Below, one piece after another: positions 37,661 through 46,622 of a DNA stretch of 55,851 nucleotides (within the stretch, counting starts at the first letter, position 1; each line of letters starts with the position of its first letter). The DNA comes from Prevotella disiens JCM 6334 = ATCC 29426 (GTDB lineage Bacteria; Bacteroidota; Bacteroidia; Bacteroidales; Bacteroidaceae), in the NCBI RefSeq assembly GCF_000613345.1, contig NZ_BAIS01000010.1, positions 1 through 55,851 of the forward strand, written 5' to 3'. The notes under the pieces are model-generated. The model ran no database searches, was not told the DNA's origin, and saw nothing but the letters and a program-made list of their open reading frames with translations. A program made the position numbers and the translations under genes.

Positions 37661-38375
37661 CTGCGTATAGATTGTCTAAGTCAATGATTCTCAATTCTAA
37701 AGCACGAACTACCAAACGTGTGGCGTTTACACTAATGCCACCACGATTGTTGCCAAAGAGTTTTTGCACCAATTCGTTCTGTCGCTTCTCCAAACTCTTC
37801 ACTCCAAAAGGCATGCCGCGTAGGTTTGTGATTTGTTCCTTTGTGTAACCTAATGCCAAATGGCGCAAGAAACGTTCGTCATATTCATCAATTTCATAGT
37901 CAATAATGGCTTCTTGGTGCATCAATTGGCTATTGATATTGTGCTTAAACTTCTCGATAATTTTCTGCAAAATGGGTTGATTGAACACCAATCGTTTCCC
38001 ACTCATCACGCTTGCAACATCGCTACGAGTGAGCAATTCGTCGCTTTTAAGACAAATTCCATCGGCTCCTGCGTCTAAAGCGTCTACCCAAAGTTTCTCG
38101 TTAAGTATTTCGCCTGTGAATATAAGCACCTTCAAATTAGGGTGTAACTCCTTGGTTTGACGACAAATTTCCACGCCAACAGTTGTTGAACCGCCCAATC
38201 CTAAGTCTAACAACACCAAATCAGGCAATTCAGCTTTGAGCAATTTCCAATAAGCTATCTCATTTTCAGCTGTTCCAATGATATGCGCTTCTGGTATTTC
38301 GTTACGGAAAATACCTTCTGTTCCTTTAAGTTCTAAGGGTACATCTTCTACAATTATAACTTTAAAATCTTCCAT
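37650..38375 (-). CDS. Response regulator with C-terminal DNA-binding-like region
   Basis: 241 residues. The receiver domain (1-125) has acidic residues E10 and D11, phospho-acceptor Asp57 (LVLLDLG), Thr87 (IFTG) and Lys110 (CLKSD), so it should accept phosphate. The C-terminal part (about 160-241; FLRHLALGYTKEQITNLRGM ... SLEKRQNELVQKLFG) looks like a helix-turn-helix of the LuxR-related kind, though divergent. It lies 10 bp after the sensor kinase gene and forms a two-component pair with it. Confidence 0.87.
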   Translation of the reverse strand: MEDFKVIIVEDVPLELKGTEGIFRNEIPEAHIIGTAENEIAYWKLLKAELPDLVLLDLGLGGSTTVGVEICRQTKELHPNLKVLIFTGEILNEKLWVDALDAGADGICLKSDELLTRSDVASVMSGKRLVFNQPILQKIIEKFKHNINSQLMHQEAIIDYEIDEYDERFLRHLALGYTKEQITNLRGMPFGVKSLEKRQNELVQKLFGNNRGGISVNATRLVVRALELRIIDLDNLYADEE

Positions 38376-38385
38376 AATTCACCTT

Positions 38386-41300
38386 TTATTCGTTTTTTGC
38401 TTGTGCCAATATAATACTTAATGCGGTTCCGTTGGGCGTGTTATGCGCCACAATTCCACACCGATGTCGGTTAGATGCCTCGCCTGCTTCGCGCACAATC
38501 TGTCGGCAAACCATATAAGGTATATGTTCTGCGCTCGGCATAAATAGGTTTATACAGTCTTCGTCCGATAGATTTAGAGTAGGCATGTGTGCTTCCAACT
38601 TTAAGTATTTGTTGGATATATTTTCTATTTCAATGTTTATTACCTCGTTTTTATTTTGTTTTTGCAACAATTCAAACATAAATTTGAGCAAATCAGGGTC
38701 GCCCAAAACGCTCAAATGAGCAGCTTCGGGGTTGGATAATTGCGTTTTTTTATCTAAAATATCTTTTATTTCCACTCGCTTGCACACGGGTTTCAACATT
38801 GAAACTTGGCGCATGGCTTGCATACTTAGCAGTGAATAAAGTTCTTTATAATACACTGATAATTCGTCAATAGCATTCAATTCCTCATCTTTCGCCCCCA
38901 CAAGTTGGCTGATTCGTGAAGGGAAATACATGGTTTCGTGCTTCAATGTTGAGAAACAATTGTCCAAAATATTGTTACTGACGTGCAGTTTGTTAGCTTC
39001 AAACTCCATTTTTCGGAGTTCGTCTTTGGCAAGTTCAATGTTCGTTGCACTTGCTTTGTGATTTTCAACCGATTTGTTTAACGCTTTAATAATCTTTTGT
39101 GTAATCGACTTTAAGTTATTAGGGAAGTTGGTAGTCGATATTGCATTGATGTCTTTTTGCTTCTCTTCAGGTGTTTTTTCACTCAACAAGATGTTGTTAA
39201 TGGTCTGAATATTATCAAGATAGGATTGGTAACGGAACCGATGACGATAATACATGAAATAATAAATCGGCACGATAGAGAGCAGCAAAACGATTAAAAG
39301 GACAATGGCAACGTTCTTATTCGATTCAGATTGCTGCATCATACTGCAATAAGCACCTAAATTTTTGTCGGCAGAATTCTCCTTAAACAAGAGCGTATAT
39401 ACGTTATTATTGTAACGATAAAGTGCCCAATCGTGGAGTGCTAAAGCCGCTACGGCACTTTCATTGCGTATGTCTAAGATAATGCTATAATTGGTTGGGA
39501 GGTTTTCATGCAACCATTGCACTTCGGCAGGAATCATGTTTCCGTCTGCGATGCGGCGCATAAGATAATGCCCATTAGGACGTAAACGCAAATAATACTT
39601 ATTCAAATAATAGCGACAAGTGTCTGCAAAAGCCAACGTTTGCTTGTAATTTCCATTAATATTGCTATAATAAGCCGAGTCAGCATAGATGTTTGCTAAA
39701 TCTAATTCACGCAAGAATGCAGAATGAGAGGTATTATTTTTGTGGCGAGGAACGCCCGAATCGATAGCAAAACTACTTGCCGATGAGAACATTAAACAGA
39801 GGAAAACAATGGTTCGAACAATGCCTTTTGGCAATCTGAAGTAGAACGTACTTCCTTCGCCTACCTTACTTTTGGCACCAATACTACATACGGAGAAAAG
39901 TTTACTAACCTTCTTATATTTGTTAATGATACCATTACAATTCATCAAACCATAGCCGTGAGAATGCGATTCCTTAGAATCAACAATGATTTTGTGGTCA
40001 AAAATATGGCTTAAAGCGTCAGGTTCAATGCCTTTTCCTGTATCTTTCACGCTAATTTCGACGTAACTTTCTGTTGCATGAGAAGCAATTTCAACCTTGC
40101 CACCATGGTCTGTAAACTTCCGAGCATTCTCTGCCAAAGTGTTAATCATGAACAAAGTAAGCACTCTATCAGCCTTTACAACATCATGAGTTTTCTCGAT
40201 ATTTAGTTCAATACCTTTTAATTGAAAACCCATTCTCGACCTTGCCACAACATCAAACACTTGCTGCAAAGGGAAACTTTCTATGTGTAAGGACAATTCT
40301 CCCTGCTTTAATTGAATCCATTGCGTAAGGACATTGTTGTAATTATTGATATTATCGGTAAGTTCAGCAATGTAAGTGTAGCGTTCATTGCGCAATTCTT
40401 CAGTTTCATTCGTTTGCTTTAAGCGAGCAATTTCACGAATCATTCTGTCAATTAATGGGTTCAAAGCGTTCACTAAAAACATCTTTGCACGCTTCTCCAA
40501 GTTGCGTCTTTTGTTCTTAACAACGTTGGAACGAGTGATAAATGATTTCTCTTGAACCTCTTGAAAGTCTTCTTCTAAGCGTTCCAACTCCGTTTCATTG
40601 CGTTGTTGCCATTCGTGTAAAGGCTGTAATAATTGGTTTAACGACTCTTTGCTATTGCCTTTTTTACGCAAATAATGGAGCAAAAAAAGCAATCCAACCA
40701 AGAGAAATATCATTATCAACACGGCTGTAATCATAAAATTAAGCTGGTGCGACGTTGTTTCAAGTATGCCTGCACGCGACTCTAAGTATCTGTCTTGACG
40801 CGTTTGCTCCTGTAAATCCAAATAAATATTGCGGTTAAAATCGCTTCCTTGCTTATCATTTATCGCTGCATAAACTACACTAAGTTGCTCACGAAGCGAT
40901 GCAACAAGGTCAGGAGCTTGCCCTACTGCTTTATTTTTTAAGGCCTTCTTTAAACAAAAGATAGCCGAATGATAATCGTTTATCTGCCAATAACAAGATG
41001 CAAGCGTACGAGAAGAACTCGCAATCTGGTAGACTGCGCCAAAATCGGAAAACATATCCATTGCTCTTTGCGCCAAATTTCCTGCCAAAAGACTATCTGG
41101 CATGTTCTCAAAATTGATAAAACGAATAGAAGGATAGTTGTCGGCAATGAGTTTTTCTCTTACTTTTGGAATGATTAAGTGTTCGCTTAAACCTTGTAAA
41201 GAATTGGCTTGCCAATAAACATAGCCATGTTGGCGAGCCAATAAAAGGCATCTCATCAAATAATCGAACTCCTGCTGATTTACTTCCGCCTGTGTTCCTT

Positions 41301-41946
41301 TGTTCAAAACTCCACCTGCACCAACATTATAGAGGTATTTTAAATATTGCGCAGTATCGTCTCTTGATATTAAATCTTCATCAACATCAGCCATAGCCTT
41401 AGCCGATTGATTGCGCAAACCTACATAAAAATAGTAAGTTGAGGACACAATACAGAATTCAGACTTGGCATAAACCAAACGTTTCCGCTGGTGTTCGGTA
41501 AGCAAATATTCTTCTTCCTCAATGCGTTTTTGCCGTCTTATCGCTTCTTCACGATAGTCATAAAACTCTTTATTCTTTGATTCTCGCTGACAAAGGCGCA
41601 TCAAATGCACGTCGGCAACTAACAATTCAATCTGATTATTCGTAATTTTCAACACGCTATCCAGCTTGGTATAAGCGCTGTTATAGTTCATCTTCATCAA
41701 GTCAATGCTGGCTAAATTGTTCAGTGCTTCCGCTTTTCCTGCATCGTAACCCTGTGAAACAGAATAGGCTTTCTTGGCATAAACCAATGAAGAATCAAGG
41801 TTTTTATATTGGTAAGAATAGGAAATTTCATTCAACTTATCCACCATTTTCTTATCTACATGTGAGCAAGCTGAAAGAAACAAACTTACTAAAAATACAA
41901 AAAGTATAGAATAGAAAGTTCCAAATATATATTTTGTCTTACACAA
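38386..41946 (-). CDS. Two-part membrane sensor kinase (DUF5112/DUF5113-type architecture)
   Basis: 1186 residues. A signal sequence with lipobox-like LSAC (Cys27) precedes a helical TPR-like sensor (about 30-395), a membrane segment (403-424) and a helical region without a His box. A good HATPase follows: N box NTLAENARKF with Asn607, DTGKGI at 635-640, and HGYGLMN near 663. Then comes a second membrane or signal-like segment (710-728), an extracytoplasmic part, another membrane segment (878-899), and a C-terminal part holding the only H-box-like motif, LKHETMYFPSRI (His1003), and a degenerate ATPase-like end. The order of parts is unusual but the frame is continuous. It is divergent from the LacI-type gene, with TAATTTTG on the minus strand at 41966-41973. 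Confidence 0.85.
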   Translation of the reverse strand: MCKTKYIFGTFYSILFVFLVSLFLSACSHVDKKMVDKLNEISYSYQYKNLDSSLVYAKKAYSVSQGYDAGKAEALNNLASIDLMKMNYNSAYTKLDSVLKITNNQIELLVADVHLMRLCQRESKNKEFYDYREEAIRRQKRIEEEEYLLTEHQRKRLVYAKSEFCIVSSTYYFYVGLRNQSAKAMADVDEDLISRDDTAQYLKYLYNVGAGGVLNKGTQAEVNQQEFDYLMRCLLLARQHGYVYWQANSLQGLSEHLIIPKVREKLIADNYPSIRFINFENMPDSLLAGNLAQRAMDMFSDFGAVYQIASSSRTLASCYWQINDYHSAIFCLKKALKNKAVGQAPDLVASLREQLSVVYAAINDKQGSDFNRNIYLDLQEQTRQDRYLESRAGILETTSHQLNFMITAVLIMIFLLVGLLFLLHYLRKKGNSKESLNQLLQPLHEWQQRNETELERLEEDFQEVQEKSFITRSNVVKNKRRNLEKRAKMFLVNALNPLIDRMIREIARLKQTNETEELRNERYTYIAELTDNINNYNNVLTQWIQLKQGELSLHIESFPLQQVFDVVARSRMGFQLKGIELNIEKTHDVVKADRVLTLFMINTLAENARKFTDHGGKVEIASHATESYVEISVKDTGKGIEPDALSHIFDHKIIVDSKESHSHGYGLMNCNGIINKYKKVSKLFSVCSIGAKSKVGEGSTFYFRLPKGIVRTIVFLCLMFSSASSFAIDSGVPRHKNNTSHSAFLRELDLANIYADSAYYSNINGNYKQTLAFADTCRYYLNKYYLRLRPNGHYLMRRIADGNMIPAEVQWLHENLPTNYSIILDIRNESAVAALALHDWALYRYNNNVYTLLFKENSADKNLGAYCSMMQQSESNKNVAIVLLIVLLLSIVPIYYFMYYRHRFRYQSYLDNIQTINNILLSEKTPEEKQKDINAISTTNFPNNLKSITQKIIKALNKSVENHKASATNIELAKDELRKMEFEANKLHVSNNILDNCFSTLKHETMYFPSRISQLVGAKDEELNAIDELSVYYKELYSLLSMQAMRQVSMLKPVCKRVEIKDILDKKTQLSNPEAAHLSVLGDPDLLKFMFELLQKQNKNEVINIEIENISNKYLKLEAHMPTLNLSDEDCINLFMPSAEHIPYMVCRQIVREAGEASNRHRCGIVAHNTPNGTALSIILAQAKNE

Positions 41947-42067
41947 AATTAAATGTTATTTGAGACAAAATTACAAAAGAAAATCGAATAAAGCTGCTAT
42001 TATTCTTTTTTTTGCATTGTTTTACAAAAAAGAATAAATAGCATTATTAAAATTCAACTATTATTAT

Positions 42068-42075
42068 TATTTTTG
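42068..42075 (+). promoter_or_regulatory. -7 element of the LacI-type regulator gene
   Basis: TATTTTTG followed by C, 23 bp before the ATG at 42099. No clear TTG at -33. Confidence 0.45.
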
Positions 42076-42098
42076 CAGAATAATATAGCAAAAGCTTT

Positions 42099-43163
42099 AT
42101 GGTTGAAAAAGTTAGGATAAAGGATATCGCAAAAAAAGCAGGAGTAAGTGTTGGCACTGTAGATAGGGTTCTTCACAAGCGTCCCAATGTGTCAAAAGCA
42201 TCATTAGAAAAAGTAGAAAAGGTATTAAATGAAATCAATTACCAACCCAATGTTTACGCGAGTGCCTTAGCATACAATAAAAGTTACACGTTTCATTGCA
42301 TTCTTCCGAAACACTCGAGCGAGGCTTATTGGGAAGAAATAGAAACTGGCGCCATCAAAGCTATTGACTTTCGACGTGATTTTCATCTTGATATTAAGTT
42401 AAGACATTTTAGTAGATTGCACCCAGAGTCGTATCTTGAAACGTGCAATGCGTGTCTTGACGACAATCCAGACGGCGTTATTCTCGTTCCAACAACCTTA
42501 GAAGCAACCAAAATTTTCACAGAAAAGTTGCATGAAAGAAACATTCCTTTTGTTCTTTTAGACTCCTATATGCCTGATTTAAAACCACTTTCGTTTTATG
42601 GACAAGATCCTTTTCAAAGTGGTTTCTTTGCTGCCAAAATGCTTATGTTGATTGCTCGTGAAGAAAAATCAATCATGTTGATGAAACAAACCTTTAACGG
42701 AAAGATTTCAAGCAGGCAACAAGAAAACCGTGAAGTAGGCTTCAGAAACTACATGACCAAGTATTTTCCTGAAGTAGAAATCAAGGAATTGGACCTTCCA
42801 ATGGGCGAAAGCAAAGCCGATTACGATAAGAAACTTGAAGCGTTTTTTAGTGCAAATCCTGATGTTCATCATTGTTTCACAATAAATTCCAAGGCGCATA
42901 TTGTTGGCGACTTTATCTTAGAGAACAATAAAACGAACCTTCAAATTATGGGTTATGATATGATTGCCGAAAATGCAGCGTGTCTTCGCAAAGGCAGTAT
43001 CTCGTTTCTCATAGCGCAACATGCTTACCAACAAGGTTTTTTAAGTGTGGATACGCTTTTCCAAAACATTGTTTTGAAGAAAGAAGTACCCGCTACCAAC
43101 TATATGACGATAGAACTTCTGACGAAGGAGAATATGGATTTCTACCACAGAACTCGCATTTAA
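42099..43163 (+). CDS. LacI-family transcriptional regulator
   Basis: 354 residues. The N-terminal helix-turn-helix is VRIKDIAKKAGVSVGTVDRVL (about 4-24) followed by the hinge helix ASALAYNK. A type-I periplasmic-binding-like effector domain fills the rest (VILVPTTLEATKIF, IPFVLLDSYMPD, FYGQDPFQSGFFAAKML). The GTVDRVLHKR variant marks a subgroup common in Bacteroidota whose effectors are usually sugars. No sugar operon is next to it, so the target is unknown. It is followed after 31 bp by an unknown gene on the same strand. Confidence 0.92.
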   Translation: MVEKVRIKDIAKKAGVSVGTVDRVLHKRPNVSKASLEKVEKVLNEINYQPNVYASALAYNKSYTFHCILPKHSSEAYWEEIETGAIKAIDFRRDFHLDIKLRHFSRLHPESYLETCNACLDDNPDGVILVPTTLEATKIFTEKLHERNIPFVLLDSYMPDLKPLSFYGQDPFQSGFFAAKMLMLIAREEKSIMLMKQTFNGKISSRQQENREVGFRNYMTKYFPEVEIKELDLPMGESKADYDKKLEAFFSANPDVHHCFTINSKAHIVGDFILENNKTNLQIMGYDMIAENAACLRKGSISFLIAQHAYQQGFLSVDTLFQNIVLKKEVPATNYMTIELLTKENMDFYHRTRI

Positions 43164-43194
43164 TTTTTCAAACGCACAACATCAAAGCAAAAAA

Positions 43195-44007
43195 ATGGAC
43201 GTTATACAAGAAAATTTCTTTAAACTATTGCGGTCAGGAGCCTTCAATGACAAGTCAGTCCTTGAAGTTATGTCAGCGTTTAAGTGGCGCCGACTCTATC
43301 AGATAGTCTTAGTGCAGAACGTTCTCGATTATTTTGTGCGTGGTGTGAATAATTATGCCAATGACAAGCAGCTCAATTTACCTAAAATACTGATTGATGA
43401 AATTCAAACAAAGTTAGATGAAGAGCAAAAAAGAAAGGCTTCGCCCATCAAAATTGAGTTGAGCAACAGGATTTTGAAGAAGAAATTTGAGAAGATTATC
43501 ATCAATGAGCGACACGCAATGGACACATCTATTGAAACGCTTGAGATGCTTAAACTTATCGTTTTCAATACCAATGCGATGCTTAATCATGGCATTAGTC
43601 TTGAAGGCATCATTAAATTGGGGCAATATTTGCGCAGTAAAGGCGACAAAGTAGATTTTATTAAGTTGGAAAAATGGTTGATAGCCTTGCATTTACGCCG
43701 TATTGCTCAATTGCAAGGGAGCATACTTATCAATGTTTTTGGCTTCGAACAAGACGAAATTCAGTTTGTTTCTAAAGTTGAACCTGCTGCTTTTGCCTTG
43801 ACCATGAAGACGATTTCGAACTTGGTAAAGGACAATGCTTCAGAATGGCACTTTAAACAAAACTCAATGGGATTTGTTCAAAACAACGGCAAAGTATTTC
43901 GTCGCAACCTCAGAAGAAGTTATAAATATATGAATTATGCTCCAATAGAAACGGCGAGCAACTTCTTTAACAATTTTGCAAGAAGTCTTTCCGAAATAGA
44001 AGAATAG
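43195..44007 (+). CDS. Hypothetical protein, all-helical, unknown function
   Basis: 270 residues, no signal peptide or membrane segment, predicted mostly alpha-helical, with a charged central part (LDEEQKRKASPIKIE, ILKKKFEKIIINERHAMD). I recognise no domain. Codon use and composition look like those of its neighbours, so it is probably a conserved Prevotella-group protein rather than noise. It probably shares a transcript with the LacI-type regulator 31 bp upstream. Repeat units follow its stop. Confidence 0.7.
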   Translation: MDVIQENFFKLLRSGAFNDKSVLEVMSAFKWRRLYQIVLVQNVLDYFVRGVNNYANDKQLNLPKILIDEIQTKLDEEQKRKASPIKIELSNRILKKKFEKIIINERHAMDTSIETLEMLKLIVFNTNAMLNHGISLEGIIKLGQYLRSKGDKVDFIKLEKWLIALHLRRIAQLQGSILINVFGFEQDEIQFVSKVEPAAFALTMKTISNLVKDNASEWHFKQNSMGFVQNNGKVFRRNLRRSYKYMNYAPIETASNFFNNFARSLSEIEE

Positions 44008-44097
44008 GTTTTGTCGCCACACAACGAGAACTTTATTGATAAAACACCTCATGTCATTCCCAACTTTTTAAGGAATGTAGAGCAAGATAAAACAAGT

Positions 44098-44166
44098 AAA
44101 TTTTCAAAAGAGCCTATTTTGCGCCTCAAAACAGGCTCTTTTGCGTGTCAAAACCTATTGTTTTGA
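44098..44166. repeat. Copies of the ~22-bp CCTATTTT repeat family
   Basis: CAAAAGAGCCTATTTTGCGC, CAAAACAGGCTCTTTTGCG and CAAAACCTATTGTTTTG follow each other at about 21-bp spacing between convergent genes. The first and second can pair as a hairpin. Confidence 0.8.
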
Positions 44167-44182
44167 AAATTAAAGCCATTCG

Positions 44183-44893
44183 CTATTCGTAATCGTCTAT
44201 TACGCTGTTCATCATATCCATCATTGGTTTCCCTAATTTCACTATTTCAATAAGTTTTTCCTGCCAATCTTTTTGGGCAAAGAAGTCGTCTTCAACTTTC
44301 ACCCAGCAGCAATAATCTTTCATTCTCAAGTATTGTGGAAACTCATAGTCCTTAGGAAATCCCTTTGGTGTAGTCTTCAAAGCGGTCAAACCAAAGCCTT
44401 TGTCGGTAACGTTGTCGTCCTCCCAATGCCCATCGCCCGCATATCCAAAGGTCTTTATAAACTTTCCGTCCTCAACAATCTTGCGCCATTGGTCAATGTT
44501 TGCCATGATTTCGTTGCGGCAAGAGGTAAGAATATTCGTTGGAAGATAGTAAGAACCTATGGCAATCAAGCAGTTATGAGGTTGCAAATGTATGTAATAT
44601 CCGCCTCGTAATGCCTTTCTTCCCTTTGCACAAATGAAGGCTCCGAAGTGGCGTTTGTAAGGACTTTTGTCGGGTGAAAACCTAATATCACGATAAAAGC
44701 GGTAGGTACAATCTTTCACTTTCAAGTGGGCTACCTCACTATCCACTGCTGCAAGTGTCGCAATCGCTGCTTCAACACCCCCTTCAAATTCCTTTTTCGC
44801 TGCATCATACTCCTTTTTATGGTCTTGAAACCACTCACGATTGTTGTTAGCAGCAATCTTGTTCAAAAAGTCAAGTATTATTTTTGTATTCAT
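44183..44893 (-). CDS. DUF2461 domain-containing protein (TIGR02453)
   Basis: 236 residues. Family motifs are LNKIAANNNREWFQDHKKEYD near 10-30, FRYD-type KDCTYRFYRDIRFSPDKSPYK near 60-80 and GGYYIHLQP near 97. The family is widespread and probably intracellular, with no proven reaction that I know of. It starts 4 bp after the nth stop, so the two are one transcript and it may be linked to DNA metabolism, though that is only context. Confidence 0.9.
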   Translation of the reverse strand: MNTKIILDFLNKIAANNNREWFQDHKKEYDAAKKEFEGGVEAAIATLAAVDSEVAHLKVKDCTYRFYRDIRFSPDKSPYKRHFGAFICAKGRKALRGGYYIHLQPHNCLIAIGSYYLPTNILTSCRNEIMANIDQWRKIVEDGKFIKTFGYAGDGHWEDDNVTDKGFGLTALKTTPKGFPKDYEFPQYLRMKDYCCWVKVEDDFFAQKDWQEKLIEIVKLGKPMMDMMNSVIDDYE

Positions 44894-44897
44894 CTTT

Positions 44898-45554
44898 TTA
44901 CTTGTTTGATAGTTTACTATTTTCTAAATTCTTTGGGCAGAACGTGTCAAATGGACATTTTTCGCACAGCGGACGCATGCTTTTACAGATATATCGCCCA
45001 TGCAAAAGTATCCAGTGGTGAGCCGAAGACACTTCGTTTAAAGGAATATTTTTCATCAAATAGTCTTCCACTTTCCTCGGTGTGTTGGCTTCGTTCGGCA
45101 CTAATCCCAATCTGTGGCTCACTCTATAAACGTGAGTATCAACGGCTAATGTAGGTTTACCGAACCACACTGCTTGCAACACATTGGCTGTTTTGCGTCC
45201 AACACCTGGCAGTTTCACCAATTCATTGGGGTCGGAAGGTATCTCGCCACCATAATTATTCACCAACATTCGTGCCATTTCTACCAAATGATTGGCTTTA
45301 GAATTGGGATAAGAAACGCTCTTTACCAACTCGAAAACATCGTCCACGTCGGCTTTAGCCATCGTCTTTGCATCAGGAAATTTAGCAAATAATGCAGGTG
45401 TAATAGCGTTGATTCGCTTGTCGGTACATTGCGCTGAGAGCAGCGTTGCACAGAGTAATTGGAAAGCAGAGCCGAACATTAATTCTGTTGAAACCTCGCC
45501 AACGTTTGTCCTGAAATAATCTAATATAAATGTATATCGTTCCTTTCTTGTCAT
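44898..45554 (-). CDS. nth: Endonuclease III
   Basis: A 218-residue DNA glycosylase/AP lyase that removes oxidised pyrimidines. The helix-hairpin-helix LPGVGRKTANVLQAV (near 115-130) holds the catalytic Lys, and Asp is in VDTHVYRVSHRLGL. The C-terminal Cys pattern C-x6-C-x2-C-x5-C (CKSMRPLCEKCPFDTFC) binds a 4Fe-4S cluster. Complete and of normal length. A TACCTTTG element on the minus strand (45577-45584) lies 22 bp before the start. Confidence 0.97.
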   Translation of the reverse strand: MTRKERYTFILDYFRTNVGEVSTELMFGSAFQLLCATLLSAQCTDKRINAITPALFAKFPDAKTMAKADVDDVFELVKSVSYPNSKANHLVEMARMLVNNYGGEIPSDPNELVKLPGVGRKTANVLQAVWFGKPTLAVDTHVYRVSHRLGLVPNEANTPRKVEDYLMKNIPLNEVSSAHHWILLHGRYICKSMRPLCEKCPFDTFCPKNLENSKLSNK

Positions 45555-45602
45555 GATAAACTTACTTGTTCATGCACAAAGGTACAAAATCTTTGCGAAA
45601 AT

Positions 45603-45633
45603 TTGGTGTTTTGGCAAACTTAACGTACTTTTG
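45603..45633 (+). promoter_or_regulatory. Promoter of the small membrane protein gene
   Basis: TTG at 45603-45605, 20-bp spacer, TACTTTTG at 45626-45633. It supports the ATG at 45664 over the in-frame start at 45553, which is upstream of it. Confidence 0.75.
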
Positions 45634-45663
45634 CAGAAGAATAAAAACATAAAAAGAAGTATT

Positions 45664-45885
45664 ATGACAACACCATTAATCGGATTGGTAGCTTTGTTCG
45701 TCCTTGCAATCGTAGGTTGGGCAATTGCCGAAGGCAAGAGTAAAGCCATTGAATTCTCTCATTCTGAAGACGAAAACGAAGGTTGGGAAGAAATGAAAGA
45801 GGCATACGAACATAACGGAAGCAAGGAATTGACTTTGAAAGATTTGCTCCAAAAGAACTATACAAGGGGTTACAAATCTATTTAA
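45664..45885 (+). CDS. Small single-pass membrane protein (73 aa)
   Basis: 73 residues from the ATG at 45664, which lies 30 bp after a good promoter. One hydrophobic segment (about 6-23, LIGLVALFVLAIVGWAIAE) is followed by a charged cytoplasmic tail (SEDENEGWEEMKEAYE). I recognise no family. The promoter, the clean reading frame and a terminator downstream support a real gene. It is monocistronic between nth (divergent) and the YhcH-family gene. Confidence 0.65.
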   Translation: MTTPLIGLVALFVLAIVGWAIAEGKSKAIEFSHSEDENEGWEEMKEAYEHNGSKELTLKDLLQKNYTRGYKSI

Positions 45886-45951
45886 ATTGGCTGAATGAGG
45901 TGAGAGAAGTGGCTGAAAAAGCGATTTTCTGCCCTCAATTTTCAGACAATA

Positions 45952-45987
45952 AAAAAGGTATGCTTTCCAAGAATGCATACCTTTTTT
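45952..45987 (+). terminator. Rho-independent terminator after the small membrane protein
   Basis: GGTATGC pairs with GCATACC around an 11-nt loop, flanked by A6 and T6. Confidence 0.9.
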
Positions 45988-46017
45988 GTTTCATAAACCT
46001 TTAAAAATCAACGAACT

Positions 46018-46473
46018 ATGGTTATTGGAAATATAAACGAAGCCGAACGCTACTACGATTTGCACCCTCGCATGCAAGAAGTCTTTGAGTTCATTAAGAA
46101 AACCAACTTCAACGACTATCCAAGTGGGCGCATTGAATTGGACGGCGACCAGCTTTTCATCAATTTAGACGAAAACGAATTAGAAGCCAAAGCGGATAGA
46201 AAATTAGAATTTCACCAACGATACATTGATGTTCAAGTGCCGCTTGCCATAGAGGAAACCTTCGGTTGGGGGGCAAGGGCAACGATGGCAGAACCTGAAA
46301 TTGCCTATAATACAGCCCAAGATGCAGGATTTTACACCCGATTGGCGCAAGTTTATGTTACACTTCAACCGCAACAATTCGTCATTTTCTTCCCCGAAGA
46401 TGCTCATGCACCGCTCATTGGCAAAGGAAAACAGCGAAAACTTATTGCAAAAATCCTCATCGAAGAAAAATAA
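46018..46473 (+). CDS. YhcH/YjgK/YiaL family protein
   Basis: 151 residues of the DUF386/EbgC-like cupin family, often linked to sugar or sialic-acid anomer handling. Family motifs are FIKKTNFNDYPSGRIELDG near 25-43, FHQRYIDVQVPLAIEE near 69-85 and FFPEDAHAPLIG near 125-137. The His and Glu residues in the second and third motifs are probable metal ligands. No sialic-acid genes are adjacent, and kdsB, which uses a related keto-sugar acid, follows about 150 bp later, so a link is only suggestive. Confidence 0.9.
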   Translation: MVIGNINEAERYYDLHPRMQEVFEFIKKTNFNDYPSGRIELDGDQLFINLDENELEAKADRKLEFHQRYIDVQVPLAIEETFGWGARATMAEPEIAYNTAQDAGFYTRLAQVYVTLQPQQFVIFFPEDAHAPLIGKGKQRKLIAKILIEEK

Positions 46474-46487
46474 AAGCAGTGTTTTAA

Positions 46488-46533
46488 AAGTTAAAAACAA
46501 GTGTCTTTTTGATGCAAAACAATAGGTTTTAAT
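46488..46533. repeat. Degenerate copy of the ~22-bp CCTATTTT repeat family
   Basis: Ends with GCAAAACAATAGGTTTTAA; the preceding units are eroded. Located just after the YhcH-family gene. Confidence 0.55.
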
Positions 46534-46564
46534 TTTCAGACTTAATCGATGAACGAAAAATGTT

Positions 46565-46595
46565 TTGGCATTGTTGAAAATAAAGCGTAATTTTG
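46565..46595 (+). promoter_or_regulatory. Promoter of kdsB
   Basis: TTG at 46565-46567, 20-bp spacer, TAATTTTG at 46588-46595, 27 bp before the start codon. Confidence 0.75.
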
Positions 46596-46622
46596 TAAAT
46601 CATAAGAACGAAGCAACGAATT

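Noticed and set aside
38386..41946. Two separate kinase genes fused by a sequencing error
   Set aside because: The frame is continuous with no loss of coding character at the junction, and the two-part layout is familiar in the order. An independent start for the second half is not evident.
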